Of a DNA stretch of 64,000 nucleotides, positions 19,171 through 28,268 are shown one piece after another. Source of the stretch: Chroococcidiopsidaceae cyanobacterium YX2bin18 (GTDB lineage Bacteria; Cyanobacteriota; Cyanobacteriia; Cyanobacteriales; Chroococcidiopsidaceae); assembly GCA_030446505.1 (NCBI GenBank), contig JAUJND010000013.1, positions 1 through 64,000 of the forward strand, written 5' to 3'. A model generated the notes under the pieces. It searched no databases, was not told the origin of the DNA, and saw only the letters and a list, made by a program, of their open reading frames with translations. Position 1 is the first letter of the stretch. Each line of letters starts with the position of its first letter. Made by a program: the position numbers and the translations under genes.

Positions 19171-20476
19171 ATGACAACTGACAACGGACAACGCGCAACA
19201 GCTCTACTACAAAATCAAAATATCTATCGTACTGTTTTGGACAACGGCATTGTGATCCTCGTAGCAGAAAATCCAAACTGCTGATATCACTGCCGCACGG
19301 CTCTTTGTACGAGCTGGTAGTAGTTGTGAGCCACAGGAACAAGCTGGGTTGGCGCATTTGCTGTCCGCAGTTATCACGAAGGGAACGCAAGAACTGTCCT
19401 CTTTGGAAATTGCCGAGCAGGTGGAATCTGTAGGAGCCAGTCTGAGCACTGACGCGGCGGCGGATTACTTTTTGTTGAGTTTAAAAACAGTCTCAGCAGA
19501 TTTTACCGAGATATTCGAGTTAGCTGGGCAAATATTGCGATCGCCTTCATTCCCAGAAGTTGAGGTAGAACTAGAGCGACGCTTAGCTCTCCAAGCTATT
19601 CGTTCCCAACAAGAGCAGCCTTTTACAATCGCCTTCGACCATCTGCGCCAAGCAATGTACCAAAACCATCCCTACGCCATGTCCGGGTTGGGAACAGAAG
19701 CAACGGTTGCTACTCTTAGTCGTACTGATCTGCAACAATATCATCAAACGTATTTCCGTCCAGATAATTTAGTAATTAGTATTGCTGGTCGCGTAACTCC
19801 AGCAGTCGTTGCTCTAGTTGAGCAAGTGTTTGGTGACTGGCAAGCTCCACCAACGCCGTTACCGACTTTGACACTGCCTAACCTGACGCACCAAGCTCAG
19901 CGAACGACAACACCTCAACAAACCCAGCAATCTATAGTTATGCTGGGTTATCTAGCTCCATCGGTGCAAGAATCTGACTACACCGCCCTAAAATTACTCT
20001 CTACTTACTTAGGAAACGGGCTTTCTAGCCGCTTGTTTGTAGAATTACGGGAAAAACGGGGTTTAGCTTACGATGTTTCCGCATTTTACCCGACACGGCA
20101 GGCTGTAGCTCCGTTTGTTGTTTATATGGGGACTGCTCCAGAAAACACAGCGATCGCCATAGAAGGACTGCGGACAGAGGTTGAGCTACTGTGTACTACG
20201 CAGCTTGGCGAAGATACACTTCAAGCAGCTAAAAACAAGCTACTTGGTCAGTACGCCTTGGGCAAACAAACTAATGCCCAAATTGCTCAAATTTTTGGCT
20301 GGTATGAAACATTAGGGCTAGGAATCGTGTTTGATATCCAGTTTCAGGAAGTAGTTGCTAGTTTAACTGCGGCTGAGTTACAGCAGTCGGCTCGCCAATA
20401 TTTTCTGGAACCCTATGTTTCTTTAGTTGGTCCAGAGTCAGCTGTTAACAATCTGGTTGTACCAACTACTATATAG
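19171..20476 (+). pseudogene. M16-family peptidase homologue lacking the zinc site, one frameshift
   Basis: A pitrilysin/processing-peptidase-like protein of about 435 residues. The ATG at 19171 opens MTTDNGQRATALLQ, then TVLDNGIVILVAENP; one extra A at 19275-19277 causes a stop, and removing it restores TADITAARLFVRAGSSCE and the long second frame. In the catalytic helix the family motif HxxEH is replaced: GLAHLLSAVI has Ser and Ala where Glu and His should be. This is therefore the non-catalytic partner type that cyanobacteria encode next to an active M16 protein, yet no active partner is adjacent. The rest (DYTALKLLSTYLGNGLSSRLF, LREKRGLAYDVSA) is well conserved. Confidence 0.85.
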
Positions 20477-20487
20477 TCGCCATGTAA

Positions 20488-21219
20488 GTGTATGCTGAAA
20501 AGATTAATCTTGTACCTTTTTTGCAAGCAATGAAAGGCAGCCTAACAATAATTTTAGTGGGTGCCTTTGGGTTATTTGCCTGGGGACACATCGCCGTAGT
20601 CGCAGTTCCAGTTGGGCAGGTGGAAGCAACGATGGCAGCTGGTATAGACCGAGCCTTGCTTAAATCTGGTAGTCAAGGCGTAACTGTATCGGAACTCCAA
20701 GCAGCTTTAAAACTTTTGGGCTACTATACTGGTACAGTGGATGGGGTTTACGGACAGAGTACTGTAGTTGCTGTCTCCCAGTTTCAGCAAGCAGCTGGCT
20801 TAAATCCCGATGGCATTGTTAGCCCCAGAACTTGGGAGCGGCTGTTTCCCCTTGTACCAGCTACAGCATCTTCAGCAGCTTTCCCAGTTCCGACTGTTAC
20901 CAAGACTCCAGTGGCTGCCAATAGTTCTGCACCTAACAATACTAGGGTTACTAATTCAAAACCAACTCCAACTCCTGTCCCTAAATTATCTACACCAGCA
21001 TCGACTTCCGTAAATTTACCTATTTTGCGCTTAGGAATGCGAGGTTCTACTGTTAAAAGGTTGCAACAGCGACTACAAGCCGTTGGTTTATTTAAGGAAC
21101 CTATAGATGGAATTTTTGGTGATAAAACTGAGATTGCTGTTAAAGCAGCACAACGTCGCTATCGTCTCAAACCCGATGGTGTAGTTGGTGCCGCTACCTG
21201 GAAGGCTCTGGAGCGTTAG
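20488..21219 (+). CDS. Exported peptidoglycan-binding protein with two PGB-1 domains
   Basis: A 243-residue exported protein starting with GTG at 20488, 11 bp after the M16 stop; an internal ATG at 20530 is an alternative. A membrane/signal segment (GSLTIILVGAFGLFAWGHIA) is near the N-terminus. Two PG_binding_1 domains follow: about 60-110 (VSELQAALKLLGYYTGTVDG, GIVSPRTWERLF) and about 175-242 (GSTVKRLQQRLQAVGLFKEP, DGVVGAATWKAL), joined by a Pro/Thr/Ser-rich linker. It probably anchors to the cell wall. No catalytic domain is present. Confidence 0.88.
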   Translation: MYAEKINLVPFLQAMKGSLTIILVGAFGLFAWGHIAVVAVPVGQVEATMAAGIDRALLKSGSQGVTVSELQAALKLLGYYTGTVDGVYGQSTVVAVSQFQQAAGLNPDGIVSPRTWERLFPLVPATASSAAFPVPTVTKTPVAANSSAPNNTRVTNSKPTPTPVPKLSTPASTSVNLPILRLGMRGSTVKRLQQRLQAVGLFKEPIDGIFGDKTEIAVKAAQRRYRLKPDGVVGAATWKALER

Positions 21220-21655
21220 CCGCCGCGCACTAATATAGTATTCAGTTTGAATTAAGACATTTCAACATCATGTATTAGTGGTTTAAAAATTTAACTTTGC
21301 AACACTTTTTGAATCTAGTAAGTGTGAGCTTTGAAGTAGTTTAAATTAAAAATAACTTAAGTTAATTCAAATTAAGATGCCATATTTAAGGTTAAGTGGC
21401 AACCGTTAAAACTCTGAAGTTTTACGTTCTACTACTATTAACTGAGCTAACCTTTAGCAGCTATTGTTGATAACCTGTCAGGAGATAGAAGAAAACATAC
21501 CCTCCTATAGATAGAGCCGTTTGCGCGATTACGAAAGTTAGTTTGGAAGCAATTCAAGCTTTGGTATCACTTAAAACTACAAGATATCTAGTAAAAGCTT
21601 TTCTAACTTGCTAACAAGCTTATTCCATATCTATTAAGGGAGTTCTATTAACGTT
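21220..21655. other. AT-rich intergenic, no gene recognised
   Basis: Very AT-rich spacer with several TTAA-containing short palindromes (for example around AACTTAAGTT near 21353) but no coding or structured RNA that I can support. The promoter of the following gene is expected in the right part. A GGGAG Shine-Dalgarno-like motif lies about 13 bases before the next ATG. Confidence 0.4.
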
Positions 21656-22348
21656 ATGTCTAACTCAAATGATCCTAAAAGTTTTGGTCGTGAAGTACGT
21701 CAAGAGTCACATAACGACGTTGACGGCAATACACACACACATATAACAAGAACCAGCGAAACTGTTAATAACGTACCTAGTAACCCGAATACTGGTTACG
21801 TTGAAGGTCGAATTGACGAAAACCGCTACCAGGGAGAAGTTTTAGCTGAACGGGATAACGAAAATGCTGGTCGTGGCTTGCTAATCGGTATTCTCCTCAC
21901 TTCACTTGCGGCTTTAACTGCTGGGGGAATCTGGTTCTATAACCAGCGCAACGATGCAGATCCAGTACAAACAATTGTTGTTCCCAATAACCAACCAGCA
22001 ATTAGTCCATCTCCTGAAGCCAAACAGGAACCCACGATTATTGAAAGAACTAGGGATGTCCCAGTTCCAGTTGTGGTTCCTCAACAACAAGCACCCGCTT
22101 CGCAAGCTCCTGCACCAGCACCGGATATTAATATTTCTGTTCCCAATTCTGTAACTCAGCCTCCTGCAACTCAAGAAGCACCTGCGGCAGAACCAGCCCC
22201 CACGCAGCCAGAAAGCCAAAGTGGCACTGAGCAGGGCGCACAAAGCAATACAGAGACCGCAACTCCTGCTGAAGGTATGTCAACAACAGATTCAACATCT
22301 GGTAGTACTCCTAGTAGTAGTGGTAGTACAGGAGATTCTGCTCAGTAA
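21656..22348 (+). CDS. Single-pass membrane protein with Pro/Gln/Thr-rich tail
   Basis: A 230-residue protein of unknown function. Residues 1-72 are polar (DPKSFGREVRQESHNDVDGN, with GYVEGRIDENRYQGEVLAER). One membrane helix lies at about 74-93 (LLIGILLTSLAALTAGGIWF). The outside part is low-complexity: PAPAPDINISVPNS, AAEPAPTQPESQS and a Ser/Thr/Gly-rich end. Orientation is likely N-in with the tail in the periplasm or cell wall. An intrinsic terminator follows at 22466. Similar proteins are common in cyanobacteria without assigned role. Confidence 0.75.
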   Translation: MSNSNDPKSFGREVRQESHNDVDGNTHTHITRTSETVNNVPSNPNTGYVEGRIDENRYQGEVLAERDNENAGRGLLIGILLTSLAALTAGGIWFYNQRNDADPVQTIVVPNNQPAISPSPEAKQEPTIIERTRDVPVPVVVPQQQAPASQAPAPAPDINISVPNSVTQPPATQEAPAAEPAPTQPESQSGTEQGAQSNTETATPAEGMSTTDSTSGSTPSSSGSTGDSAQ

Positions 22349-22412
22349 GGGTGCTGACAAGTAATTAGTAGGGGTAGAGCAGCACTATATTCCAGCGATG
22401 TTCTTAATCGCG

Positions 22413-22450
22413 CTTACACAAACGAAGTCTGCCTCCACGGACTTGACGCA
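22413..22450. repeat. Partial copy of dispersed repeat (ACACAAACGAAGTCTGCCTC type)
   Basis: The stretch ACACAAACGAAGTCTGCCTC followed by CACGGACTT is part of a dispersed palindromic repeat common in cyanobacterial genomes. A second, fuller and more diverged copy lies at 40071-40116. Confidence 0.6.
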
Positions 22451-22465
22451 GAATAAAAGTTCTAG

Positions 22466-22483
22466 AACCCGCGCTGGCGGGTT
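22466..22483 (+). terminator. Intrinsic terminator after the 230-residue membrane protein
   Basis: AACCCGC (22466-22472) pairs perfectly with GCGGGTT (22477-22483) around a GCTG loop, followed by TTTGTC. It lies about 120 bp downstream of the stop at 22348. Confidence 0.75.
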
Positions 22484-22971
22484 TTGTCTATATAGTTACT
22501 AGGGGCAAGATATCAGGTCCACCTACTCCCCTTACTGCTTATATCTACTAATTAATTTTAAGCATACATTTTCCCAGGTTATGCAGATACGACAAAAATA
22601 CCTTTTTGATCCAACAGAAGCTGAAATATTTTTATGTTAAAACTGAATTTTGGTAGTGGTGTATTGTGAGCAACCATCTCCGCAGCCCAAAACTTAACCT
22701 GATTGAAAGGCTTTGGGGGTTATTTCAAGAGTTTTTTAAGTTGGCAGTTGTTCTGTAATCTAAATGAGTTGAGATTTGAAGCTAGGAAAATTATGGCTTC
22801 TCTAACTAGACAAACGATTACTAGCCTGACCAGATAGGAGTATATTCTTCGGCTTTTACCTAAAGTGCAACAACTACAGTTTTATATCCAAACAAAAACA
22901 AAATCTTGCAATTCATTATCTACAGAAGTATCGTCACCTGGTAACTCCTCAAGCAAAGTAATCGTCTTCAA
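22484..22971. other. Intergenic, no gene recognised
   Basis: No gene seen. An ATG at about 22793 opens a short frame (MASLTRQTITSLTR) that stops at once. The convergent glycosyltransferase ends at 22972. Confidence 0.35.
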
Positions 22972-23703
22972 TCAGCGTATATCTTCATAAAATCGCTTCA
23001 GGTATGTCGGCGATACCCCAAAACCCCACAAAAAGCCAATGTAGAGATATATAGCTGTTGCCTTAAATGAACCCCAACGCGCTACACGGCGATCAGAACT
23101 CTGGACAATGCGGTTTACTTGGCGAATCCTTCCCCGCGGGACTAACTTTAGGCACAAATCGCCCTCCTCCAAGATCGGCAGAGCGCTATCGAAGCCTCCA
23201 CAATCCCAAAAATCTGTGCGGCGACAGAACATCACTTGGTCGCCGAACAGCAAGCGCAGCCCTCTAAAAAATAAGTGGGGTCGGAACAGCAGTGGAGCGT
23301 AGTAAGTTTTGAGATAGTTGTGTAGTGACACTCCCCACCGCGTTGTCTCGGAACCTACCATTAAGGAAATAAAACCTCCAGCAGCAACACTTTGCTCTGT
23401 TAAAGTTTGCTCAATCACTGCAACCATGTCGTCTGGGACAAATGTATCGGCGTGTAGGAAGCAGAGGATATCTCCAGTTGCCGCCTCTGCTCCTAAATTC
23501 ATTTGCAGCGATCGCCCGCGCTGACTAGCAGCAATAACTCGCGCTCCTAGTTTCTGGGCGATCGCGATCGTTTCGTCTTCACTACCACCATCCACCACCA
23601 AGATTTCCCCAGCAGGAGGGTCGAGAAGACTGAGATTGCGCAGGCTACGTCCCAGACAAATCTCCTCATTCAAGGTGGGAATAATGATGGAGACATGAGA
23701 CAT
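22972..23703 (-). CDS. TIGR04283-family glycosyltransferase
   Basis: A GT-A fold family 2 glycosyltransferase of 243 residues. N-terminal VSIIIPTLNEEICLGRSLRN, the nucleotide-binding VVDGGSEDETIAIA and the metal-binding DXD-like HAD in ILCFLHADTFVP are clear. The family-specific segment RLLFGDQVMFCRRTDFWDCGGF and ILEEGDLCLKLVPRGRIRQ identify the TIGR04283 group (often named arsenosugar/selenodomain-associated). The C-terminus has a hydrophobic stretch (IYLYIGFLWGFGVSP). It lies 34 bp downstream of the CcmK gene on the same strand, so the two may be co-transcribed. Sugar donor and acceptor are unknown. Confidence 0.9.
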   Translation of the reverse strand: MSHVSIIIPTLNEEICLGRSLRNLSLLDPPAGEILVVDGGSEDETIAIAQKLGARVIAASQRGRSLQMNLGAEAATGDILCFLHADTFVPDDMVAVIEQTLTEQSVAAGGFISLMVGSETTRWGVSLHNYLKTYYAPLLFRPHLFFRGLRLLFGDQVMFCRRTDFWDCGGFDSALPILEEGDLCLKLVPRGRIRQVNRIVQSSDRRVARWGSFKATAIYLYIGFLWGFGVSPTYLKRFYEDIR

Positions 23704-23737
23704 CAGACTTAACGATTAAAAATTAAAAAAGACAATT

Positions 23738-24055
23738 TCATTTGTCAAGGAATTTTTCAAGTGCTTTTCTGTAGTGTATTGGTAGAACACTTTCCACATT
23801 TGGATCAGGGCGAGCAATAACGTGGTGAGAAAGCAATAACTCCTCCTTGGTATCAACTCGTTTAACTGCATCAACTCCAGCAGCAACCGATACCTGTACC
23901 TCAGAAACATCGCCGCGAACAATAACGGTATAACGAGCGCCACTAACTTTTTCGTAGCCGACCAGTGTAACACGGGCAGCTTTGGTCATTGCATCTGCTA
24001 CTGCTAGCGCAGGAGGGAGGCCTTTCACTTCAACCATACCAACTGCTGCTGGCAT
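23738..24055 (-). CDS. ccmK: Carboxysome shell protein, CcmK family (BMC-H)
   Basis: A single bacterial-microcompartment hexamer protein of 105 residues. It has the pattern [56 protein letters not shown] and [15 protein letters not shown]. The canonical CcmK1/K2 pore loop reads KIGSGR; here it is KVSGARY, closer to CcmK4-like pores, so pore chemistry differs from the major shell protein. There is also a short insertion ([12 protein letters not shown]). No other ccm gene is nearby, so this is a satellite-locus paralogue, probably a minor shell subunit that tunes permeability. A GGAG motif precedes the ATG. Confidence 0.92.
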   Translation of the reverse strand: MPAAVGMVEVKGLPPALAVADAMTKAARVTLVGYEKVSGARYTVIVRGDVSEVQVSVAAGVDAVKRVDTKEELLLSHHVIARPDPNVESVLPIHYRKALEKFLDK

Positions 24056-24144
24056 TATTACTCTCCTAAATTAATTGGAACACGAGATTAATTGTACGAA
24101 TTTTTGCTACAAAATTTAATTTAAAGCTTTAAACATTAAGCCGC

Positions 24145-25308
24145 TCAATCAGGAGTAGCTAAGAAAATTTCCGTGTCGTCGCCATTGGAGCCATACCAGA
24201 CTACATTTGAACCGGATATCTGAGGAGCTGAGTCGTCGAAGCTGTTATTTGTCAGCTGAGTAGTATTAGTGCCGTTGAAGAAAAATATCTCATAGTCGGT
24301 GCCGTCATAACCACTCCAGACAACGTTAGAGCCAGAAATTTGGGGTACATGGTCTTCAAAGTTGTTATTTGTCAGTTGAGTAGTAGTTGTACCGTTGTAG
24401 AAGTATATTTCGGAGAAGTTAGGACGACCACCCTCCCAAACCACGTTTGCAGCCGAAATTTTAGGAGAGGAGTCGTCTAAGTTGTTATCTGTCAGTTGAG
24501 TAGTAGTTGTACCGTCATAGAAAAATATTTCAGTATCGTTACCGTCAAAGCCATACCATACGGCATTCAGTCCAGATATTTGGGGAGAGGAATCAAAGAA
24601 ACTGTTTTTTGTCAGCTGAGTAGTTTTAGCACCGTTGGAGAAGAAAATTTCTTCACAAGAATTAAGTCCGCCAGTGTAACCACTCCAGATCACTTTGGTT
24701 CCAGAAATCTGAGGATAAAAGTCGAAAAACTTATTCTTTGTCAACTGGGTAGTTGTACCATCATAAAAGAAGATTTCTACAGCTTCCGAGGAACTAGAAC
24801 CGCTAGTGTAGCCGCCCCAAACCACTTTTGAACCGGAAATCTGGGGATCTGAGTCGTAGAAGTTATTATTTGTTAGCTGAACAGTGGTCGCGCCATCGTA
24901 CAAAAATATTTCAAAAGAGTCAATGTTATTGCTGGTAGCACCTTGCCAGACTATCCTAGTTCCAGAAATTTGTGGTGCAAAGTCATTGAAGTTATTTGTC
25001 GTTAGCTGGGTTGTATCCTTGCCGTTGTAGAAGAATATTTCATAGTTATCGTATTCGCCACCCTGCCAAACTACGTTCGACCCAGAAATCTTGGGAGATA
25101 AGTCATCAAAACTATTATTTGTTAGCTGAGTAGTAGTAAAAGTTATTTCCTTAGCTTGGCTTACCTTAGTAGAAGTAATCATACTTATGCCAACTACTAT
25201 AGTAAAGCTGACTGTGTTAAACGCCTTGATCCACTTCCTTGTTTTTCTCAATAAAGGTGGAATTAACAAATGCCTCACTATACGTAGCATATTTTTAGAG
25301 ATTTTCAT
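24145..25308 (-). CDS. Exported eight-repeat TolB-like beta-propeller protein
   Basis: A 387-residue exported protein. A positively charged N-terminus and a hydrophobic segment (AFNTVSFTIVVGISMI, about 28-45) act as a signal. The rest is eight near-identical repeats of about 40 residues, each with TTQLTNNxFxD, PQISGxxVVWxG, and EIFFYNG. This looks like a beta-propeller with one blade per repeat, of the PD40/TolB-like type, though eight blades is unusual for TolB (six). No enzymatic motif is seen. The high DNA similarity of repeats implies recent duplication. A MITE lies about 40 bp upstream of its start. Confidence 0.85.
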   Translation of the reverse strand: MKISKNMLRIVRHLLIPPLLRKTRKWIKAFNTVSFTIVVGISMITSTKVSQAKEITFTTTQLTNNSFDDLSPKISGSNVVWQGGEYDNYEIFFYNGKDTTQLTTNNFNDFAPQISGTRIVWQGATSNNIDSFEIFLYDGATTVQLTNNNFYDSDPQISGSKVVWGGYTSGSSSSEAVEIFFYDGTTTQLTKNKFFDFYPQISGTKVIWSGYTGGLNSCEEIFFSNGAKTTQLTKNSFFDSSPQISGLNAVWYGFDGNDTEIFFYDGTTTTQLTDNNLDDSSPKISAANVVWEGGRPNFSEIYFYNGTTTTQLTNNNFEDHVPQISGSNVVWSGYDGTDYEIFFFNGTNTTQLTNNSFDDSAPQISGSNVVWYGSNGDDTEIFLATPD

Positions 25309-25796
25309 ATTACAATTAGGTAGATATTTTTAACTAAGAAGTATTGATATATAGCAATCTGATTTGATTTGTGGGATGGGCATCCTGCCTGTCCAGGCTA
25401 GAAGCCTGCACCACATTCATAAATGAAATAGGACTGCTATATTTTCTTAGTAATTTAGAATTTAGCTAAATCTATTCAACTTAACTCTTTTATAATATCA
25501 GTTATCTAAAAGGTGTTTAATAACACTCAATCTATCTGTGTAGGAAATTAAGCTATATTGGTTACACTTCTTTAGCTATTAGATATAATTACTAAAGTTT
25601 AAATTATCAAGACATAAATTTAACCAATATAGTTTTGCAGACTAAAGCCTAGTTGGAATTATAAACAAACTTAGAAGTAATAATCTTTCCCTGATGTTGC
25701 AGGTTAAGGGCGATCGCTATGCTTATAAGATTAATAATTTGCACAGCAGCTAGCGAAGTAGTAACATAGGAGATTGTGTCTAATTAGAGCAGGTTC
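25309..25796. other. Intergenic between propeller gene and rpmI; holds a MITE
   Basis: A divergent promoter region. It contains the MITE at 25350-25441; the remainder is AT-rich. No small gene is recognised. The rpmI promoter and leader must lie in the right half, but I cannot define an L20-type autoregulatory structure. Confidence 0.45.
25350..25441. repeat. MITE-like repeat, copy 2 of 3 (92 bp)
   Basis: Same element as 7022-7110: begins TATAGCAATCTGATTTGATT, ends GGACTGCTATA. It has the shorter inner variant (CCAGGCTAGAAGCC instead of CCAGGAACCAGAAGCC). It lies between divergent genes and could carry or alter promoter elements. Confidence 0.85.
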
Positions 25797-25994
25797 ATGC
25801 CAAAAATAAAAACCCGTAGATCGGCGGCTAAGCGATTTAGAGCCACTGGCAGCGGTAAGATCGTCCGTCGCAAAGCGTTTAAAAATCATATGTTAGAACA
25901 CAAGACTTCTGACAAAAAGCGCAGCTTATCACAAATGGCACTTGTGGATGAGTGCGACGAAAAAAATGTTCGTTCAATGCTGCCATATTTGTAA
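25797..25994 (+). CDS. rpmI: 50S ribosomal protein L35
   Basis: L35, 65 residues, a component of the large ribosomal subunit. The sequence [21 protein letters not shown] with [14 protein letters not shown] is diagnostic and full length. It starts a two-gene ribosomal operon: rplT begins 19 bp after its stop. In many bacteria infC precedes this pair; it does not here. Confidence 0.98.
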   Translation: MPKIKTRRSAAKRFRATGSGKIVRRKAFKNHMLEHKTSDKKRSLSQMALVDECDEKNVRSMLPYL

Positions 25995-26013
25995 GATTTT
26001 AAGGAATTAAGAA

Positions 26014-26388
26014 ATGACACGGGTAAAACGCGGTAATGTTGCTCGCAAACGCCGCAAAAAAATTCTCAAACTAGCTAAAGGATTTCGCGGATCGCACTCA
26101 ACGCTTTTCCGTACTGCAAATCAACAAGTCATGAAGGCGTTGCGGAGTGCCTATCGCGATCGCAAAAGGCGTAAACGTGATTTTCGTCGCCTGTGGATTG
26201 CACGGATTAATGCTGCTGCACGCCAACACGGTATAAGCTACAGCCAATTGATGGGCAATATGAGAAAAGCTAATATTCAGCTGAATCGCAAAATGTTGGC
26301 TCAAATGGCAGTCACAGATCCAGCAAGCTTCAGTAAAGTCGCTGAATTAGCAAATAAAGCTAAAGGTGTAGATGAAGCTAGAAGGTAA
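26014..26388 (+). CDS. rplT: 50S ribosomal protein L20
   Basis: L20, 124 residues, binds 23S rRNA early in large-subunit assembly. It shows [60 protein letters not shown] and [20 protein letters not shown]. It is slightly longer than the usual 117-118 residues by a basic tail ([10 protein letters not shown]). An AAGGAA Shine-Dalgarno lies upstream of the ATG. The last codons overlap the start of the next frame. Confidence 0.98.
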   Translation: MTRVKRGNVARKRRKKILKLAKGFRGSHSTLFRTANQQVMKALRSAYRDRKRRKRDFRRLWIARINAAARQHGISYSQLMGNMRKANIQLNRKMLAQMAVTDPASFSKVAELANKAKGVDEARR

Positions 26389-27310
26389 AAGGATAATTAT
26401 TTTACTTCTTAGTTTTTCCTTTTTCCTATTTTGCCCGCTTTGGGGGAGGCAGTACACCCCCAAGTCCACTATCCGCGGCAGTGCAGCAACACGCGGATTT
26501 GGCTCACTTTTTCCTGTCTTGCCGCAATATCCGGAGCAGCGAAGTTACACCCAGATTTGGGGCGCTTCCTTTTCAGCTACTGCCGCAGAACTAAATGAAA
26601 TTACCCAACGGGGTTATCTAATTGTTGCTATTAAAGACAATTTGCCTCCACTAGGTTTTCGGGATGCAACTGGCAAATTACAAGGGCTGGAAATTGAACT
26701 AGCTCAACGTTTGGCACAAGACTTACTAGGCAAACCGGATGCTTTAAGGTTGCAACCTGTAGTGAATCGTGATCGCCTTGCTGTAATTTTAGAAGGTAAA
26801 GTCGATTTGACGATTGCCAGCGTCACCGCAACTGCGTCACGCGCTCGGTTGGTTGACTTCAGCAGCCCCTACTATTTTGATGGTACTGCCTTGCTAACAA
26901 AGTCAGCTGCGGTGCAAGGGCTAAGAGATGTTGCCAGAAGCAAAATTGCTGTACTTAAAGGCTCTAGTACGATTTCGACGGTGCGGTATCTATTACCAGC
27001 AGCACAGTTAATTGGGGTTGATTCGTATCAAGAGGCGCAATTACTTATGGATGCGGATGGAGCAGCGGCATTTGCGGCAGATGCCAGTGTGCTTAGCGGC
27101 TGGGTACAGGAATACCCTGAGTATCGCTTGCTGCCAACGTTGCTGTCGGCTGAGCCGTTATGTGTAGTAATGCCAAAAGGCTTGCAATACGATAACTTGC
27201 GGCAGCGAGTTAATGCTGCTATTACTCGTTATTCAACTGAAGGCTGGCTAAAGCAACGCGCTAAATACTGGGGTTTACCTTTGGATAGCACCGAAATACC
27301 TGCTAACTGA
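26372..27310 (+). CDS. Periplasmic amino-acid-type solute-binding protein (SBP_bac_3)
   Basis: A 312-residue exported binding protein of the HisJ/GlnH type. The start at 26372 overlaps the rplT end by 17 bp and gives a signal sequence ([18 protein letters not shown]). The fold is visible as [77 protein letters not shown] and [21 protein letters not shown]. No permease or ATPase is adjacent, so it is an orphan component or works with a distant transporter. The gene appears coupled to rplT by overlap, which may be incidental. Confidence 0.88.
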   Translation: MKLEGKRIIILLLSFSFFLFCPLWGRQYTPKSTIRGSAATRGFGSLFPVLPQYPEQRSYTQIWGASFSATAAELNEITQRGYLIVAIKDNLPPLGFRDATGKLQGLEIELAQRLAQDLLGKPDALRLQPVVNRDRLAVILEGKVDLTIASVTATASRARLVDFSSPYYFDGTALLTKSAAVQGLRDVARSKIAVLKGSSTISTVRYLLPAAQLIGVDSYQEAQLLMDADGAAAFAADASVLSGWVQEYPEYRLLPTLLSAEPLCVVMPKGLQYDNLRQRVNAAITRYSTEGWLKQRAKYWGLPLDSTEIPAN

Positions 27311-27396
27311 AATTGTCGCTATACATTTGCTCAGTTGCGCGGCGCGGAATCATAATTAATACAGAAGAAAAATTTTAATATCTGTATTTGAAGGCA

Positions 27397-27927
27397 ATGG
27401 ATAATAGTCTCGCAATTGTTTATCTCTCAATCTTGCTGGCTCTGCTTTTTGGAGCTAGTTTTGCAATACTTCGCCAGGTTTTCAAAACGCGTCGAATTGA
27501 GACTGCACTCTCCCGCTTGCAAAAAAAGCTAACTAAAGAGAAGGGGACGGCTCAAGAATATTACGAGTTAGGCGGCATTTATTTAGATAAGAAATTGTAT
27601 ACTCAAGCGCTTGATATGTTTCAAAAAGCAATCAAAGCAGCAGAACAAGAGGGAGAAAAAAATATTGCCCTGATCTATAATGGGCTGGGCTATGCTCACT
27701 TCGCCCAAGAGCAGTACGACTTAGCAATTCGTAATTACAAGGAAGCTTTAAAGCAAAAGCCCAACTATATTACGGCGCTCAACAACCTAGCTCATGCTTA
27801 TGAACGTAAGAATTTAACGACTCAAGCGCTACAAACTTACGAGCAAGTGCTAGGGGTAGAACCAAATAATATTACTGCCAAGCGTCGCTCTCAAAAGCTG
27901 CAAAGACAGGTAGTTATTTCGACCTAA
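27397..27927 (+). CDS. ycf37: Ycf37-like TPR protein (photosystem I assembly)
   Basis: A 176-residue membrane-anchored TPR protein. The ATG at 27397 starts MDNSLAIVYLSILLALLFGA, a single membrane helix, followed by RRIETALSRLQKKLTKEKGT and three TPR units (YYELGGIYLDKKLYTQALDM, LIYNGLGYAHFAQEQYDLAI, ITALNNLAHAYERKNLTTQA). This arrangement matches Ycf37 of cyanobacteria and algal plastids, implicated in assembly or stabilisation of photosystem I. A longer frame from a TTG at 27388 adds only three residues. Intact. Confidence 0.85.
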   Translation: MDNSLAIVYLSILLALLFGASFAILRQVFKTRRIETALSRLQKKLTKEKGTAQEYYELGGIYLDKKLYTQALDMFQKAIKAAEQEGEKNIALIYNGLGYAHFAQEQYDLAIRNYKEALKQKPNYITALNNLAHAYERKNLTTQALQTYEQVLGVEPNNITAKRRSQKLQRQVVIST

Positions 27928-28005
27928 TCCGCTTTTCAGCAGGTATGTAGTGTGGGGTACTAAGCTAATCACTACATTCCCTGCTCCTGACGTGCGAACT
28001 AGAGT

Positions 28006-28131
28006 TTATGCTTCCCGGTTAAAAAAGCCTTGGATCTGCTTCAAGGCTGCTGGAGCTATATTAAAAGCTGCCCAACTAACTGCTGCAAGTAGTGGTAGTA
28101 CAACAATAGCAATCCGAAAGTCGATGTCCAT
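28006..28131 (-). CDS. psbY: Photosystem II protein Y
   Basis: A 41-residue single-helix photosystem II subunit, too short for ordinary gene finding. The translation MDIDFRIAIVVLPLLAAVSW continues with AAFNIAPAALKQIQGFFNRE and A, which is the family pattern: short lumenal start, one membrane helix, and a conserved ALxQIQxFxNR tail. The start is at 28131 and the stop at 28006-28008. PsbY binds at the edge of photosystem II near cytochrome b559. An AGGAAA motif lies upstream. It is convergent with the ycf37-like gene, placing two photosystem genes side by side. Confidence 0.93.
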   Translation of the reverse strand: MDIDFRIAIVVLPLLAAVSWAAFNIAPAALKQIQGFFNREA

Positions 28132-28268
28132 ATTTCCTTTCCTTAGTTATCAGTAGAGATTAAATTTCAATTCTCATAGTTTTATTTTTAGCTGAAAGCG
28201 GTAAATTTTCCATACCCCTTACTATTTATGTTTATCCTAAGTGATCCCAGTTACATCACTTGTACTTA

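Noticed and set aside
23738-24055. Part of a main carboxysome operon
   Set aside because: No ccmL, ccmM, ccmN or rbc gene is nearby; only a single shell paralogue.
26372-26388. Overlap of rplT and the binding-protein gene as a regulatory device
   Set aside because: The overlap is short, and the true start of the binding protein could lie further downstream; no evidence of coupling beyond position.
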